From Pleodorina starrii (taxonomy: Eukaryota > Chlorophyta > Chlorophyceae > Chlamydomonadales > Volvocaceae), in NCBI GenBank assembly GCA_030267565.1, contig BRXU01000011.1, positions 486,501 through 550,500 on the forward strand: a DNA stretch of 64,000 nucleotides. Reading direction: 5' to 3'. The position numbers and the translations under genes were made by a program. The notes under the pieces are model-generated. The model ran no database searches. It saw only the letters and a list, made by a program, of their open reading frames with translations, and was not told the DNA's origin. Shown in pieces: positions 22,458 through 47,881 of the stretch. Every line of letters begins with the position of its first letter. Positions within the stretch are counted from its first letter, which is position 1.

Positions 22458-25400
22458 TTACACCTCCACGAACGCGGGCCCAGCCTCCACGTCGATATCG
22501 CCCATGCCCACATCCTCCTCCTCCTCGCTCTCGTCGTCGCCGTCCACCTGCGGCGGACGGATGGGGTGATAAACGTGTATGTGGGCGCCGACGGAAATGC
22601 GGTTCGCGGGTGATAGCCGCGGCAGAGTGCTTCAGGTACCTGGTCCCCATTTACTGGGCCGCCGCAAACGGTTTGAAGCCATACGAGCGTGACCCTTACG
22701 CTTGAGTCCATGGTTGGCCAGAGATGCACCAACACTCTGCGTTCCAAGCCCCGCAGCCTTTTTGCCTTTGACCATGTACTGCATTCTTCTTAGCCCATGT
22801 TGCGTGCCCCCACTCGATACCCGCCCTTACTTTCCGCCCCTTGCTCGCAAGCTATGCAGTGGCCCGAAACTGACCCAGCCCTTCGGTGGTATCAACCGCA
22901 AACCTCCTGGCCACCGTTCATTGCCGTAGCAAAACGGCAGCACCCGCCCCCCCGTCCGCCACCACACCGCCTCTCACCTCCGCGTTGGCCGCCTCCAGCT
23001 GCTCCATCTTCTCGCTGAGCAGCCGGTCGTCGCGCTCACTGACCGCGCGCGCCGCCTCCTTCACCACCAGCTTGCCGCGGTTGGACTCGATCGACTTCTG
23101 GCACGCCTCGCACGCTGCGGTCCGGGCAAGCGTGCGCAGCAACGTGTGCAGGTTCGGCACGGATCACTTAAGTCGGATCGATGGGTTGCACAGAAATCAC
23201 AATGGTTCCGAACCCATGCTTTGCATTTAGCTGCCGGGCATGCTTACAGCGGGCGCAGCGTGCGGGACAGTGCACCCACGCAAGGCGCATGCCAGCTGAT
23301 ACTACTCCTGACCCCTCATGCAGGACCCTGAAGTCGCCGCTCCCCGAAGTCCCCACTTGCGTTGCGATCGCCCCTAGAACAAACCGTAAGCCATGACACC
23401 AATCCCACCCAAACTCCTCACCCGCAGTGAGCACCTCAATGCCCTTGTTCTTGTCCAACGTCTGCGTGGTGAGCACGTACAGTGGCGGCGCAACCAGCTT
23501 CATCTTGACTGGGCACTCCTCGGAGCTCTGCGCCTCCGCCGCGCGGATGGCCGCCTTAATGTGCTCGATACCGTCGTATGTGAAGCATGTCATCTCCACG
23601 TCCGCGCGGATCTTGAGCGGCTGCGGCGTCATGCGGCGCTTGATGTTCTTGAGCAACGCCTCGCGGACCTGAGCCAAGTATGTAGGTGCGAGTGAGTGCG
23701 GGTGGGTGCCCGGGACATGGCATGCGGCGGTGCCGGTGGGAGAACGCGGAGCTGCCATGGGGCCCGGGCCATGGGTGCTGGAGGCACATAGGTGGGCCAG
23801 GACCCCTGACGAATCCCAGGTCCGCCTCGGAGGCATGGCATGCAGTATGCGGAGGCACGGGCATACGGCTTGCACGGCTCAGGCCGTGCAAAGCGCAAGG
23901 ATACAACAGCCGAAGCTGGAGGCGGGCCTGCCAGCGGCATGGATGAATGACACAGACGACGCGCCAGCATGCAGGGGCTGGACACGCGCACTTTGTCCGA
24001 ATAATGACCACGTCCACTGGTCCGGTGTTGCAAACCATATTGCGTTTACTGTGGCAGATGTTGCTCCGTGAAATGCAACCCCGTGAGGTAAGGCAGCTCT
24101 GGGCGTCCCCCAGGCGCACAGTCCCCCGGCCCACCTATACCTGTGCCGACAAATGTAAAAACCCTAGGCTAGTTGGTGGTGCCTCCGTGCGCCTCCAGGG
24201 ATGCTCATTTGCGGTCCTTGCACTCGACGCTGTGCACACCGCCGCCCCCACGCAGCGAGGCACCATACGTGCATGCCACACTGGTCGGCAGAACTGCCAG
24301 TCGACGCACCAGAAGGCAGCTGCCCAGGCATGAGCCCCCGGCGGCCCGGATCGGCCCCCGCGTTCCTTTGGGCTACATCGCGTCAGCTGCCTGGCCGTTA
24401 ATGCGGCCATGTAATGGAAGGCTTGCCAAGGCCAACACCCTAACCCGAGGTGCAACCTGCCGCCCGGACAACACAACAGCCTTTCAACTCACCTCCGACG
24501 ACAGCAGTTGCGTTGCAGTGTCGCCCTTCTCCTCCTCGAGCCGCTTGAAGATCGCATCCCCCTCGTCCGTCACCATCGTCTTGAAGGCGTCAAACGCGTG
24601 CCCGTACAACTTATACAGCGGCCACGCAATGTTGTCGTACAGCGCCTCCAGGTCTCGCCCCGTGGTCTCAGCCACGTGGCGCATGATGGAGTGAACCTAC
24701 AGCGGCCGGAAAAGGGGACACGGTGGCCCAACAGGGAAGCGAGCTGTTTTGCCATTCCTCCGTTTCTGCGACTGGAGCTACCGTAGCCCATAGGCAGTTC
24801 TCTTCGCAAGGCCAGCGCCATCCTATGGGAACAGTCCAGCGCATTACGCCAGAGGTGGCGAGTGTTTTGGTGCTGCTGACGCAACATATCAGCTGTTATG
24901 CCGGTCACAACAATCGACGGGGCTTTCTTGATGTGGAGGGCATGCTGTGACTGCAGGCACCGCGCAATGCAGGCAGGCATGCCGTCCGAGCCATTAGACG
25001 AGCCCTCTGCAGGTTGCCCCCGTCGCCGACAGCCACGAGGGTCAGACGGATGCAGCGAGATCAAGCGAATGGGGCTGTGTGGCCCCACCAGCTACTTGGA
25101 GTTCCATCTCCAGAAAGGTTGACTGTGACTGCAGAAGCGACGCCGGTGCCACCGGAGCGGCGAGGAGCTGCAGCAATTCTGACCGAAGAGCCTCCCACAT
25201 CGCCAGCCAATCCCGCGCAATGCTTGTACGGCTGATTCAGCCAAATCAGCGCCCTAACGCCCACATTTCCTGACCTTAGCTTCGTCGGCTGGATAACTCC
25301 ATGGCGGGGACTCCCGGCGCTGTCCAGCTGCTGTACCCAGGCTCAGCTGCGTTCGCTGTGCTGTGGCTCTACGCTGGCGGCGCACGTCCAAGGCACCACG

Positions 25401-26238
25401 GAGGTCCGTCGGACATTCGCTGACAGCCTCCAAGGATCCCACGCAAGGGGCTCGGTTTCGTCTGACGCCAGGACAGCCCCGAAGCCACCCCCAACAGCCC
25501 CGAGCCCCCAACAGCCCAAACTAGGGACTTTTGTCTCACCGACCCCGCTGCTCATGGGCACATGCCAATCCCCAGCGCACGTGCATAACTTGTATGATGC
25601 GGGGGGCTTCCCTCTCACTGCCCTCCCCGGAAACCTTCCCAGCCACTTTCACACGTGCGCGGAACCCACCAGCTTTGACTTGTTGTAGCGCTCCTCGCAC
25701 TTCTGCACGTCCTCCGTCGAGACGCGCCTGGAAGGGTGGAAGCCGGTATATAATATCCGACCCGGGGTCGGGAGCAGACTTGCAGACCCTGCGCTCCTTA
25801 CCTCTTCGACAGATCAATGTACCCCTTCTCTTTATCCACACGGAGGACCATCACGGGCTCTTGCCGGCCAACCTGTCAGCACACAAGCGCGTTGAAATGC
25901 CGCGCCAGCCGCCAAGGACTGCCAAAGACGACACCGCAGGAACAAGGACCACAAAATCCCCGAAGACCGCCACACCTTAATAAGCTTCGTAATCGAGCGA
26001 ATACGACGCCGAGAAAGCTCCGACAAGAGGATCATTCCCTCAATTCCATTGTACTCCAGCAGCGACACGTACGCGCCCATCTCCGCTATCGACTTCACCT
26101 ATGTTGCCAGACGCACTCCGTGTGAAAAGGGCAGTCGATGATTTCCGTGGTGCAAGCGCTGCCTACCTGCACCATGACTACATCGTCCACCTCCGGGTAT
26201 TTAGCTTCATACATGCGACAATCCTGGTGTTGCGCCAT
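22458..26238 (-). CDS. EIF2S1: Translation initiation factor eIF2 subunit alpha
   Basis: Complete, eight exons: 26238-26167, 26098-25976, 25872-25802, 25727-25670, 24696-24493, 23668-23422, 23114-22978 and 22547-22458. All are GT-AG and join in phase to 333 residues, the usual length. eIF2alpha is the regulatory subunit of the GTPase that delivers initiator Met-tRNA to the 40S ribosome in the cytosol. The S1 RNA-binding domain covers about residues 14-90 ([20 protein letters not shown]). The stress-kinase site is intact: [15 protein letters not shown], target Ser53 counting Met1 (Ser51 in classical numbering). A helical domain and the alpha/beta C-terminal domain ([34 protein letters not shown]) follow. 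The tail is acidic ([16 protein letters not shown]). The start ATG is the first in frame and matches the family N-terminus. Confidence 0.96.
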
Positions 26239-27277
26239 GTTTGCTAGCTATGACGCGGGCGAGGGAAAAATAAGGAAGAAACTGGTATAGTCCGCCGCAA
26301 TGGATCTGTGACGATGGCTTAGGAAAACACGCAGAAGATTAAATTGGCGATTCGTACCAGAGACAACACGTCGTGCTAAAAGGAAAGAGCAAGCGCACTT
26401 CGCTTGCAAAACAGTCCGAGTCAAAATGCACGTACGGCGTGTACAGTACGAGCGCGGAGCTGGCCATTGGTGCTCTCCGCCTCTCCCCGCTTGTCCGGCG
26501 GCCATGATCGCACATACCATGGTTGAGGGGGCAAACATGAAGAGGTGACAGCCGCCCATGCCGTGTCACCGAATGTATTTGCCCACAGATTTTCCCGTGC
26601 TTCCCGTGGCGGGAAGGTGCTGGTATGGTGGTGGCCCCTGCGCAGCTGCCATTTAATGGCGCAATCGCAAGTGCTTTATCGAACGCATCGCGGCGTAACA
26701 TGCTCGTGGCCACAGCTGCTTACAAATATAGCTGCCAGCGGCCGTACCAGCACGATCCGTCATATGGACGGCAGCCGGTTAAAGCCTCCATAGATGTGAG
26801 GCACACGTCAGCATTGAGCCGTGTATAGCCATGCTTTGGGTTCGAGACATGTCCTGAGGTGCCTAATTATACACGCCGCGTCAAACCGCCTGGCAGCTTG
26901 TCGTGGCACGGTGATTCCCCTTTGGCGGGAGAACTGGAAACGGACCCTCCAAAACCTGCCTAAATTTCGCTGAAAAAATGTTCCACGCCAAGAACGTTTG
27001 CCAGAAATCTTCACACGTATGTTCACCACGCCTCTGCCATACAAATGTGTCTGTACCAAAGAATCAATCCCATGGCCCGCCATCCCGCTCCTGGAACCCC
27101 TTCCTAAGAGACAGACCCCTGCACACCCTCCTCATGCATCCACGTCGGTCCTATCAACCACTCTCATCCCCAACTGTGCGCGTTCAACCCTGGTTGCGCT
27201 TTCCTGCTGCAAAGCGTCAAAAAAGGACTGGCGCCGTGATACGCCTGCCGCAGCGCCGAGGGAGCCCAGTGGCCCGC
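26239..27277. other. eIF2alpha upstream region and transporter 3' UTR
   Basis: About 480 bp next to 26239 should carry the eIF2alpha promoter and 5' UTR. The remainder is the 3' UTR of the GDP-mannose transporter. No gene is seen. Confidence 0.55.
26720..26724 (-). terminator. TGTAA polyadenylation signal of the GDP-mannose transporter
   Basis: It is the first minus-strand TGTAA downstream of the stop at 27278, about 550 nt away. Confidence 0.5.
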
Positions 27278-29346
27278 CTACTTGCTCTTAATGCGCGTGA
27301 AGAGCACGCCGGCCCCGAGGCCGATGATAATGCTGCCGAGGTTCTTCGGGTTGGTGGGCTCAGCAAACGCGACCAGGCCCACAATCGCCACCGGAATCTT
27401 GTTTAGCGCGCCCACCAGGCTGTACATGGTGGCGGTCGTCTGCTGCAGATACCACAGGCTGCTGAACGAGATCCCAAAGCCGATGAGGGCGCCCAGGCCC
27501 GACACCATCAGGAAGGCCGAGTTCTTCAGGGCCTCCTGCTCAAGCAGACCGTGAAACTCCCCGAAGAACCACATCATGACGAGAATCGGCGGGACCGACA
27601 GCAGGTTGTTGTAGTACACCTGCAGTGTATCCAAAGGAGCACCGGGCCATCGGTACCGCGCCGGGTCTTCCATGCATTGCCAAGGGGAGGGGCACGTGGC
27701 ACGTGGGCAGCCGGCACAGCGCAGATTTGCAAATCAAGGGCGCGCTGATGTGGCGTGAATGCCGATGCACGCCACCCGACCCTGATGGCGCGTTGCAAGA
27801 CACAACTTGTAATTGGCTCCGTGCACCAATGGACCCACATCCCCTTGCACATCCCCTTGCACTCACCATGCTGAACTCATCCATCTGGGAGCCATGCCAG
27901 CGAACGTCCGCGGTTCCGGGCAAAGGGTCCCGGGCGTGTCACGGGGTTCACAGGAAGTCAGGGGGGTGAATCGCGGTTGGGGGTTCACATGGACGTACTG
28001 GCGTGTGGCCAGGCAGACGCTTGACGAAGAATGCCCCTACATCCCCCACTGGCCATGAAACGATGCCGCCCGGCATTTCTGGCCCTCAGCAAATGCAGGA
28101 TCCATCGTTGCACCCCCCACGTGGTTGCCATGGGTGTAAAAACCAACAGTCCCGCCGACTGCCAGCCGGTCAAATCCCTTGATATAGGCAGGAAAGACGT
28201 TGCTACATCCTCGAGACCCATCCTCCAGTACTGACTGCACCATGACCGCCGTCCATTTCGGCATGGTTTGGTTTCGGTTCGGCTGCTACAGCCTTTGTTG
28301 AAAAGTCCCATGCGAAGGCCCCCTCCTGATTCCTCCCGCACCTTCTGCTTGTTCGTCGTGCGCTCCGTCACTTTGTCCATGACGCTGCGCAGGTACAGCG
28401 CGTATGCCGACGTGAAGATGCAGTTGGCTATTTGCCAGGAGTAGCCCGTCCAGCTGAAGTTGACATCTGTGGACGCGCCCGTGACGGCCGAGACGAGCAT
28501 GAGCCCCAGGCAGCCCCAGACCTGCCATCCGTAGGACCGCTTAAATATGAAGACGTCGCCCAGGGCTGCGGTACATGTCAAGGGAGCAGTACGACAACGT
28601 GTTTGACGCAGTCCAAGGACACCAGCCCAACAGGGTCAATTAAAACATTCCGATATTCGCTTGACCTCCGCCTGTGGAGCACACCTTAAAACACCCGGAA
28701 GAACCAAAAGCGCTGGCCAGCCCAACAGACTCCACCCGGGCACTCCCGCCAATTCCCAGGGCAATTCCCCAGCAGAGTGCACGTGATGCTCACCAGTTCC
28801 GAGCGAGTGGCATTAAAAGGGACTTAGTCCCCAAGATACCCTCAGTGCAACACCCCGCTCCTAACTGCCCCGAGCCCAAAAGCGACTGCATAAGCGTCCC
28901 CCACCCCGAAAATGCGTACCTGTGACCACATTGCTAAGGTTTTTCCATACGGTCACCATGCCTACGCCGACGTCCCTCAGCGCATAAAAGCTGGTGCCGA
29001 TCATGCCCACAAAGATAAGGTTCACTGGGAACCAGATGGACACGAGGTCGAGCTTCAATGGCTGCAGCTTGATAAAGCCCAGCAGTTCGCTAATCTTGAC
29101 CAGGATTGCGGAAACAGCGCACTGAAAGCACAGGAGGGCTGTGGGCGCCGTGAACCCAAACGACGCCAGTGCGTGCTTGTTAAGAAGGACCATTGATCCT
29201 GAAGCGCAACAGTAGCACAGCCCTGCCATAAGAACGCTTGGCAGACCGCAGGACGTCTTCGCCGAAATCGGCTGCATTGGCGCGATCGACTTCTGCTGCT
29301 GTTGTGACAGCAGCGACTGCGACTCCGGATCATTCTGGTTCGCCAT
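27278..29346 (-). CDS. GONST1: Golgi GDP-mannose transporter (GONST/VRG4 family)
   Basis: Four exons, 29346-28920, 28565-28342, 27884-27867 and 27619-27278, give 336 residues. The protein exchanges cytosolic GDP-mannose for lumenal GMP across the Golgi membrane, feeding glycan synthesis. It belongs to the drug/metabolite (nucleotide-sugar) transporter superfamily with about ten membrane helices. Diagnostic stretches are VLLNKHALASFGF, SIWFPVNLIFVGMIGTSFYA, SWTGYSWQIANCIFTSAYAL and the GDP-mannose-binding motif GALNKIP at about residues 293-299. The N-terminus is short, polar and Gln-rich (SLLSQQQQK) with no cleavable signal, as expected. Exon 3 is a micro-exon of 18 nt encoding MDEFSM. The C-terminus ends RIKSK. 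The gene is divergent from the RecQ helicase gene 570 bp away. Substrate preference (GDP-mannose versus other GDP-sugars) is inferred from the motif. Confidence 0.92.
27867..27884 (-). other. 18-nt micro-exon (MDEFSM)
   Basis: The acceptor CCCAG precedes ATGGATGAGTTCAGCATG, followed by the donor GTGAGT. In related transporters an equivalent NEFSMV-type stretch is present, so skipping it would remove six conserved residues without shifting the frame. Confidence 0.85.
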
Positions 29347-29916
29347 GGCTGATGGCTTATTGTAACTTCGTCGCAGGCCCCACATGCGACGGCAGCAGCA
29401 GGGTTCTGCCCCGAAGGACTGCCAAGGACTTCAGTTCAATGAATTATGTGATGTATGGGTTGAACAACATATGTTGACATATCTCAAGAATCGACAATTC
29501 CAAGTTGTTTGGTGCGGCCAGAAATGTCCATCGCTTGGTCCACGGCAGACGTTGTAAAACCGTTGGCAGCAGCGCACATTTTCGGCGCAGCTTGCCGGGG
29601 ATATCATTGTTGCTCCACTTATAACCTGCTTCAAGTAGGCACATATCTAAGGTAGGATGCCCAAGTAACTTGCCGCTGCCTGGTGTACAGCAAATTTCAA
29701 TGCGATTTGGCGCGATCCCGGTGAACGCAGACAGAAAACCTCTTTGAGATGTTTTCTTTACATTCACCCCTGTAGCCTTTCTATCGCCTTCTTAAATTGC
29801 CTTCCTAGCTGCCCTGCAACATACCGGTTGCAATTCCACTCTTGCGGAAATCCGCTGTACAAGCACGCGGAGCACCTTTTGAGGAAAAAAGCGCCCGTGT
29901 ATCTCGTTTTGGGGAA
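29347..29916. promoter_or_regulatory. Divergent promoter region: transporter (minus) / RecQ helicase (plus)
   Basis: 570 bp separate the two start codons, which read away from each other, so both core promoters and 5' UTRs must lie here. No convincing TATA box was seen for either gene. Confidence 0.6.
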
Positions 29917-42932
<13,016 letters not shown>

Positions 42933-43499
42933 CGGGAAGGGGGCAGTGTGGGCGCAGGCTTGGGCTGGGAGGCGGTACACCCTTTAGTAGGGACAGGGGC
43001 AGTCGACTAGGTGGTTTACCGGGTGGAGCTGGGCTCTCTGCCGGGGGGCCACGGGGGCCATGCCAAGCATGCGGGGGAGGGGGGCGGGCTGTGTGGGGTC
43101 TTCAGAGCAGCACGACACGACATGACAACGGAACCCTTTCATTGGGGAATACCGATGTACCGACTCGGACCGGACTCCGGTCGTGTTCCAGTTCCAGTTA
43201 TGGTTGGTGTAGTATCTCATGGATGAATACAGGGCCTTCCCTGACATCCACCATGGGCCTTCTTTGGTGTGATACAACATTTGGTGTAGCTCGCATCACG
43301 GCTTATGGGTTGGTAGTTATCAACGCGCGCGCCTTGTTGGTCGCGTCCTGTCGTTCGTCCGATCTGCGGCGTCCGACGCTGTGACGACGGAAACACGCGG
43401 GTCTCACTTCCTTCGCAGGGAGTGTTCTTGCTTCCCTTCGGCGTCCAGCCGCTGTGGTTGGCGTCCTGGCGATTAGAGGACCCTTCTACCCACTCACCA

Positions 43500-43504
43500 T
43501 GTAA
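43500..43504 (+). terminator. TGTAA polyadenylation signal of RecQ
   Basis: It is the first plus-strand TGTAA after the stop at 42932, giving a 3' UTR of about 570 nt. Confidence 0.5.
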
Positions 43505-44086
43505 TTACGGCGGACCCAAAAACACCACCACCGTACCGGTATCACCACCGTATCACCGAACCGGCGATGTGGGCTATTTGCGCCTGGGAGCGAAAGGGCG
43601 AGCACTGCACCGGCAAAGGGTTCCTTGCTGAAGGCTGATCGGGCTGGAAGGTGTTTCGCTTGCAGCGCCATCCTCGCTCGTGCATTCACACGTGGAAGGT
43701 TGTGGCTGTTGGAATGGCAGGAAGAACCGCTGATGCGAAAGCCGCAAACCCGCCTCGCCCTGCACTCGCGTTCAGCCCGAGTACCACATCACTCTACAGC
43801 GCTACACGCTGCGCTCGTCAGCTCGTTACCACAGCAGCAGAGCGGCGGACGCCTGCACATGCGTACCGCGTATGATTGACATGTTGCGGCAATGAGCTTC
43901 CAGACGGTTTGGTCCGCGGCTGCCAGGACAGCTCTCACCTAGCGGCTGGGCCTTTGACAAAGACTACCAACCCGCGATCCCGGGCTTCGGAGAGAGCCAA
44001 TCGGAACCTATCGAAAGCTGTCAACACACATGAGAGGTTCCGTGAAGAACCAAGGTGGGGTCCGTGACGACCGACAACCGTGGCAC

Positions 44087-44091
44087 TTACA
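44087..44091 (-). terminator. Candidate TGTAA polyadenylation signal of pherophorin 1
   Basis: A minus-strand TGTAA lies 538 nt after the stop. The corresponding position in the duplicate (around 49744) reads TGTTAA and has lost the motif. Confidence 0.4.
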
Positions 44092-44628
44092 GTACTTATT
44101 GTGCATTCGCGCGGCAACGCGCTGTCCCCAAACATCGCAAAAGATAATCTGACACTGACTAACAAACCAATCAATAACAACCAACCAACGGAACCAACTG
44201 CCGATAAAATTATGCTACTGCGAGCTGCGAGTGCGTCAGCTCTATGCTCGCAATCCTCCATGCCACGACATAACCTGTTATGCCAATGCCATGCTGTAAA
44301 CGTCATGTAAAACGCACACCTGCTAACTAAGGAATGGCCAAGAATCTGCAGTAGATTGACTGCTCTTCATTCCGGCTGCCGAAAGTCATGATTTCTCAAC
44401 GTCTAAGCTACGTGAAGGCCTAATAATTTCCACAACTTCGATTTCAAAACCGCTGTCATCCATAGTCCGAATTCACATGATTCCATCAGTCTGTGTGGCG
44501 CCGAATGCGATGGGCGCGCTCGCCAGCAATATGCACCGACAACAATGCAATCTAAACTTGTCCTGCACTATGGCGCTAGTTACTACACACGGCTGTACCG
44601 TTTATTCATGCGCGTTGATGGACGATCT

Positions 44629-47600
44629 CTACGGCCGCGGGACATTCAATGTCGTCGGGTAGATCGGGCAGCAGTTCTTTTTCTCGTTGAAGAGACTCAG
44701 CTGACTGCAAGTAGGATCGTGAAAAGGAAAAAATGGGGGGGCGTGTAAGACGTTGAGCAAGAATACGCGGAGCATGCAGGCCCCACATCAACTTCACCAC
44801 GCCGCACGCACGCACAGGTTAATCCGACAGTCTCCAGCCATCCCCCTCACCCACATACACAAAAGAGCTGACGCCCTTCAACGCTTACCATGCGCCCCCA
44901 ATGCAGAACTCAAGCACTGGAACGTTGAGCTCCAGGCAAATGCTAGCACCAACGGCCTGCTCCAGGTTCCACTCCAGCGGGGTTACTGCGGGGAAATAGG
45001 ACGGCGCGGTTACGAAGATGAGGCCGACTCATGTGTAGCAGCCCATCCCCCGATGATGAAGTCAGGCACGAAGGGAGAAACGCTGCATGTAGAGCGTTTG
45101 TGCCTTTTCGAGCAACAACAATGTTTGTGTGCGCCCACCTTTCAGCGTGTTGGTTCCGTTCTTGCCCCAGTTCGGCGATATCCAGCGCGGGTTGCCGCCG
45201 TTGGGCGACAAGAAGATACCGGTGATGTTGCGCCGACGCTGGTCGTTGGCATTAATCTCGACCTTCTCAAGCACCGCGGCGCCGCAGGAGTTCTGCGGCA
45301 ACGGGTGGGGCACGGCATGACGGGTGGGGACGGGGTTGCGACAGCTGAGATAGAGGTCCCTCTCGTGTCATCCAAGACGCAATTAGATGCAAAATGTCTG
45401 TCCACAGGCACCTGGCCAAAAAAGAAGCCAAGCCAGCAAACAGAAGGCTACCAGTCAGCCGGTCAGTTACCGGCCCTTTTCGGACAGGATATTTATTTCA
45501 GGGGATTGCCGCGCCTGCCCGTGTGTGGGTACCGCGCACGGCCGCTGAAGCCGCGAGCCCCCAACAGGATTCCGGTTACAAGGAGCAGCGGCACTGGCGC
45601 TTCATTCTTACCGGCACCAAGTATTCCATCACGGGGACCTGCGCAATGCGGAAGCAGTAGCTGTTGGTGCCCGACCGTCGGCCCGGCCAGGTCGAGATTC
45701 CAGTCTCGGCGTAGAACGGCGTGATGGCCTTCTGGGTGTCGCAGCTGCGCAAGAGGCGCACAGCGGCAGCAACAAAGCAGCTGAGTTAACAAATGCCTTG
45801 TGCTTCATGACAAGGGCAAACAACGAATGAGAGAAGAACCGATCATATGGCAGACGAAGTCACTCTACATTCTGGTACTCCACATTCTGTCCGAGGGGCA
45901 GCAGGCAAGCAAGGTCCTTCCAGGCCAAAGCTTTCCCCGGCTTTCCCATAAACTGGAACGTTTGAAAACGCACCGCACACGCACATGCTTTGACCCGCGA
46001 AGAACTTGTGAGAACCCAGAGGGATAGCCTCCTAACCTTACCTGCAGTTTGGGAAGATCTTAGGCACCGGTGCACAGGCCTTCCGGGCCGACAACGCGAA
46101 GCAGCCATCCTCCTGTTCCACCGAGACCGCAACTTTGGAGTCCAAGGGGCAGTACTCAGACACGAGGGAGTTGACCATGAACTCGACGACGTATTCAAAG
46201 CTGCTGGCGACCAGCTCGGCGACGGGTGCGGTGGCGAAGACGCCGCAGACGGTGGCGGTGTGGTTCGTGCAGAGGCTCGGGTCAGCAACAAAATCCGAGG
46301 ACATAGTGATGTTGAGGTTGGCGGTAATGGTCGTAAAGTTGGAAACGAGCATGGACTGGATTCGTGAGCAAGTGGCAAAGCTGAGGGTCAGTGGCGGGAA
46401 GGAGAAGCTCGGCTGCAACCTGACGGTGACGCACTGGGTGCAAGGCGGCGAAGCGGGCGGTGGAGGGGGTAAGGGGGGAGGCGGCGGGGGAGGGGGCGGT
46501 GGGGGCGGGGAGGGAGGCGGCGGGGAAGGCGGCGGGGGAGGGGGCTGTGGGGGCGGTGGGGGCGGGGAAGGAGGCGGCGGGGAAGGCGGCGAGGGCGAGG
46601 GGGGGTTTGGGGGCCGCGGAGAGGGTGGTGGCTTGGGGGTTTGGACGATGGAGGTGGGGCAGCAAGAGCCCGCAGTGCTGTTGATGGTGTTGAAGAGCGC
46701 GATCTGGCAGACGCCTGGCGGCAGGCTGTCGACTGGAGGCACGCACAGCTCCTCGAGGTTGTCGCAACCGACGCCGTTGAGACCCGCCTTGAGGGTGATG
46801 CAGATTTCAGAGTTGTTGTTGCTGAGACCCATTCCCAGGTTGGTGAGCTTCAGAATGTACTTGGAGGTACCGTCGGCCATTTCGTACTTGTAGTAGTTGG
46901 GCGCAGTCGCGGGCGCCACGCCGTTGATGGTGGCCCTCACCGATGCGCCCTGCTTCGCCAGGCAGCCCTTGTTGACATCGATCTGAACGAATTTCAGTGT
47001 CATCGGGGAAAATGGTCCATGATATGTTTAGGCAAAGCTTGGATTTCCGTGTTCAGATTTGAAGGTTCATCTACAGACGGACCGTATTACTCACGTATGC
47101 ACCGTAAACAAATGTTGATTTGTTCGTAAATGCAGCATTTGATGATCTGAGTATATATTCATATTTTTGAATCCTCCGTTCACGTTAATCCTCCGTTCAC
47201 GTGAACCTCCGTTAACGTGAATCCTCCGTTCACGCGAAAACAGCTCGCGTCCGCGCCTTGGCAGGAAGCGCAACAACGCGAACAACGTCAGCGAAAAGAG
47301 ATAGCTAGGTCTAAAAGGAAGCTTACCTCGATTTTCTTCAGGTCGACGTTACAGCAGGTCCGGTTGCCGCCCGTGCAAGGCGTCTTAAGTACGACTGTGA
47401 AGCAGTATTCGCCATTGCCCTTGAAGGTCACCCAGGGGGCGATGGTGTAGGGCGACGGGTGCGTGGTATTTCGGAGACATTGGCAGTATGGGAATCTAGG
47501 GTCAGTCGCGGCTAGCGTTTCAAGCACGTCGCCTTCGGGGTCGTCTTGGGCCCTCGCGGCGGGCACCCTGCGCGTGCGGAAGAGCGGCAGGTCCGGCAAT

Positions 47601-47794
47601 CAACCGACTGGCTCAGAGACGCAAACAGTGCTTTCAAAAATTGGATGATGATAAAGAACGTTCACAGAGCTCTGACCTAGCCGAGCGACGAGGAGGTTGA
47701 GGAAGCTTACGCGCTCGGCTACTCACCTTGTTGCCGCGACGAGGAGAACGACTGAGCACCCTAGCAGCAACAACCTCTTTGAAAACGACATCAT
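44629..47794 (-). CDS. Pherophorin 1 (extracellular matrix glycoprotein)
   Basis: Seven exons: 47794-47727, 47567-47327, 46982-46042, 45744-45612, 45292-45139, 44985-44889 and 44704-44629, all in phase, 569 residues. Pherophorins are secreted hydroxyproline-rich glycoproteins that build the volvocine extracellular matrix. The product starts MMSFSKRLLLLGCSVVLLVA, a clear signal peptide with probable cleavage near AARAQ. The N-terminal cysteine-rich pherophorin domain spans about residues 30-216 (DPRFPYCQC, CTGGNRTCC, NLGMGLSNNNSEIC). A polyproline rod (SPPPP blocks, about 217-285) is the expected site of hydroxylation and arabinosylation. The second pherophorin domain (about 286-569) has CTQC, NSCGAAVLEKVEI and a C-terminal NCCPIYPTTL. 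N-glycosylation sequons are present (NRT, NFT, NIT). The first of two adjacent ATGs is used here; either gives the same mature protein. Confidence 0.93.
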
Positions 47795-47842
47795 GTCCAA
47801 TTCTAACTGTAAGGTTCGACAACAGCAAGCTCCCAGCGCCGG

Positions 47843-47881
47843 ATATATATACTCGACGGAATGCAGGATCCAAAATTTTGG
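47843..47881 (-). promoter_or_regulatory. Pherophorin 1 core promoter: CCAAAATTTTGG element and TATA box
   Basis: On the minus strand the perfect palindrome CCAAAATTTTGG (47881-47870) is followed by a TATATATAT box (47851-47843), with the ATG at 47794. The same order and spacing recur at the other two pherophorin genes. Confidence 0.6.

Larger units (their letters stand above)
42933..44628. other. RecQ 3' UTR and pherophorin-1 3' flank
   Basis: The RecQ 3' UTR probably ends just after 43504. From about 43795 onward the sequence is the start of the pherophorin duplication unit, noncoding until the gene end at 44629. No other gene is seen. Confidence 0.55.

Noticed and set aside
46135..46893. 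Glycine-rich plus-strand frames over the pherophorin rods (also 51958-52599 and 58699-59583)
   Set aside because: The polyproline codons on the minus strand read as Gly-rich on the other strand. They are shadows of the pherophorin exons.
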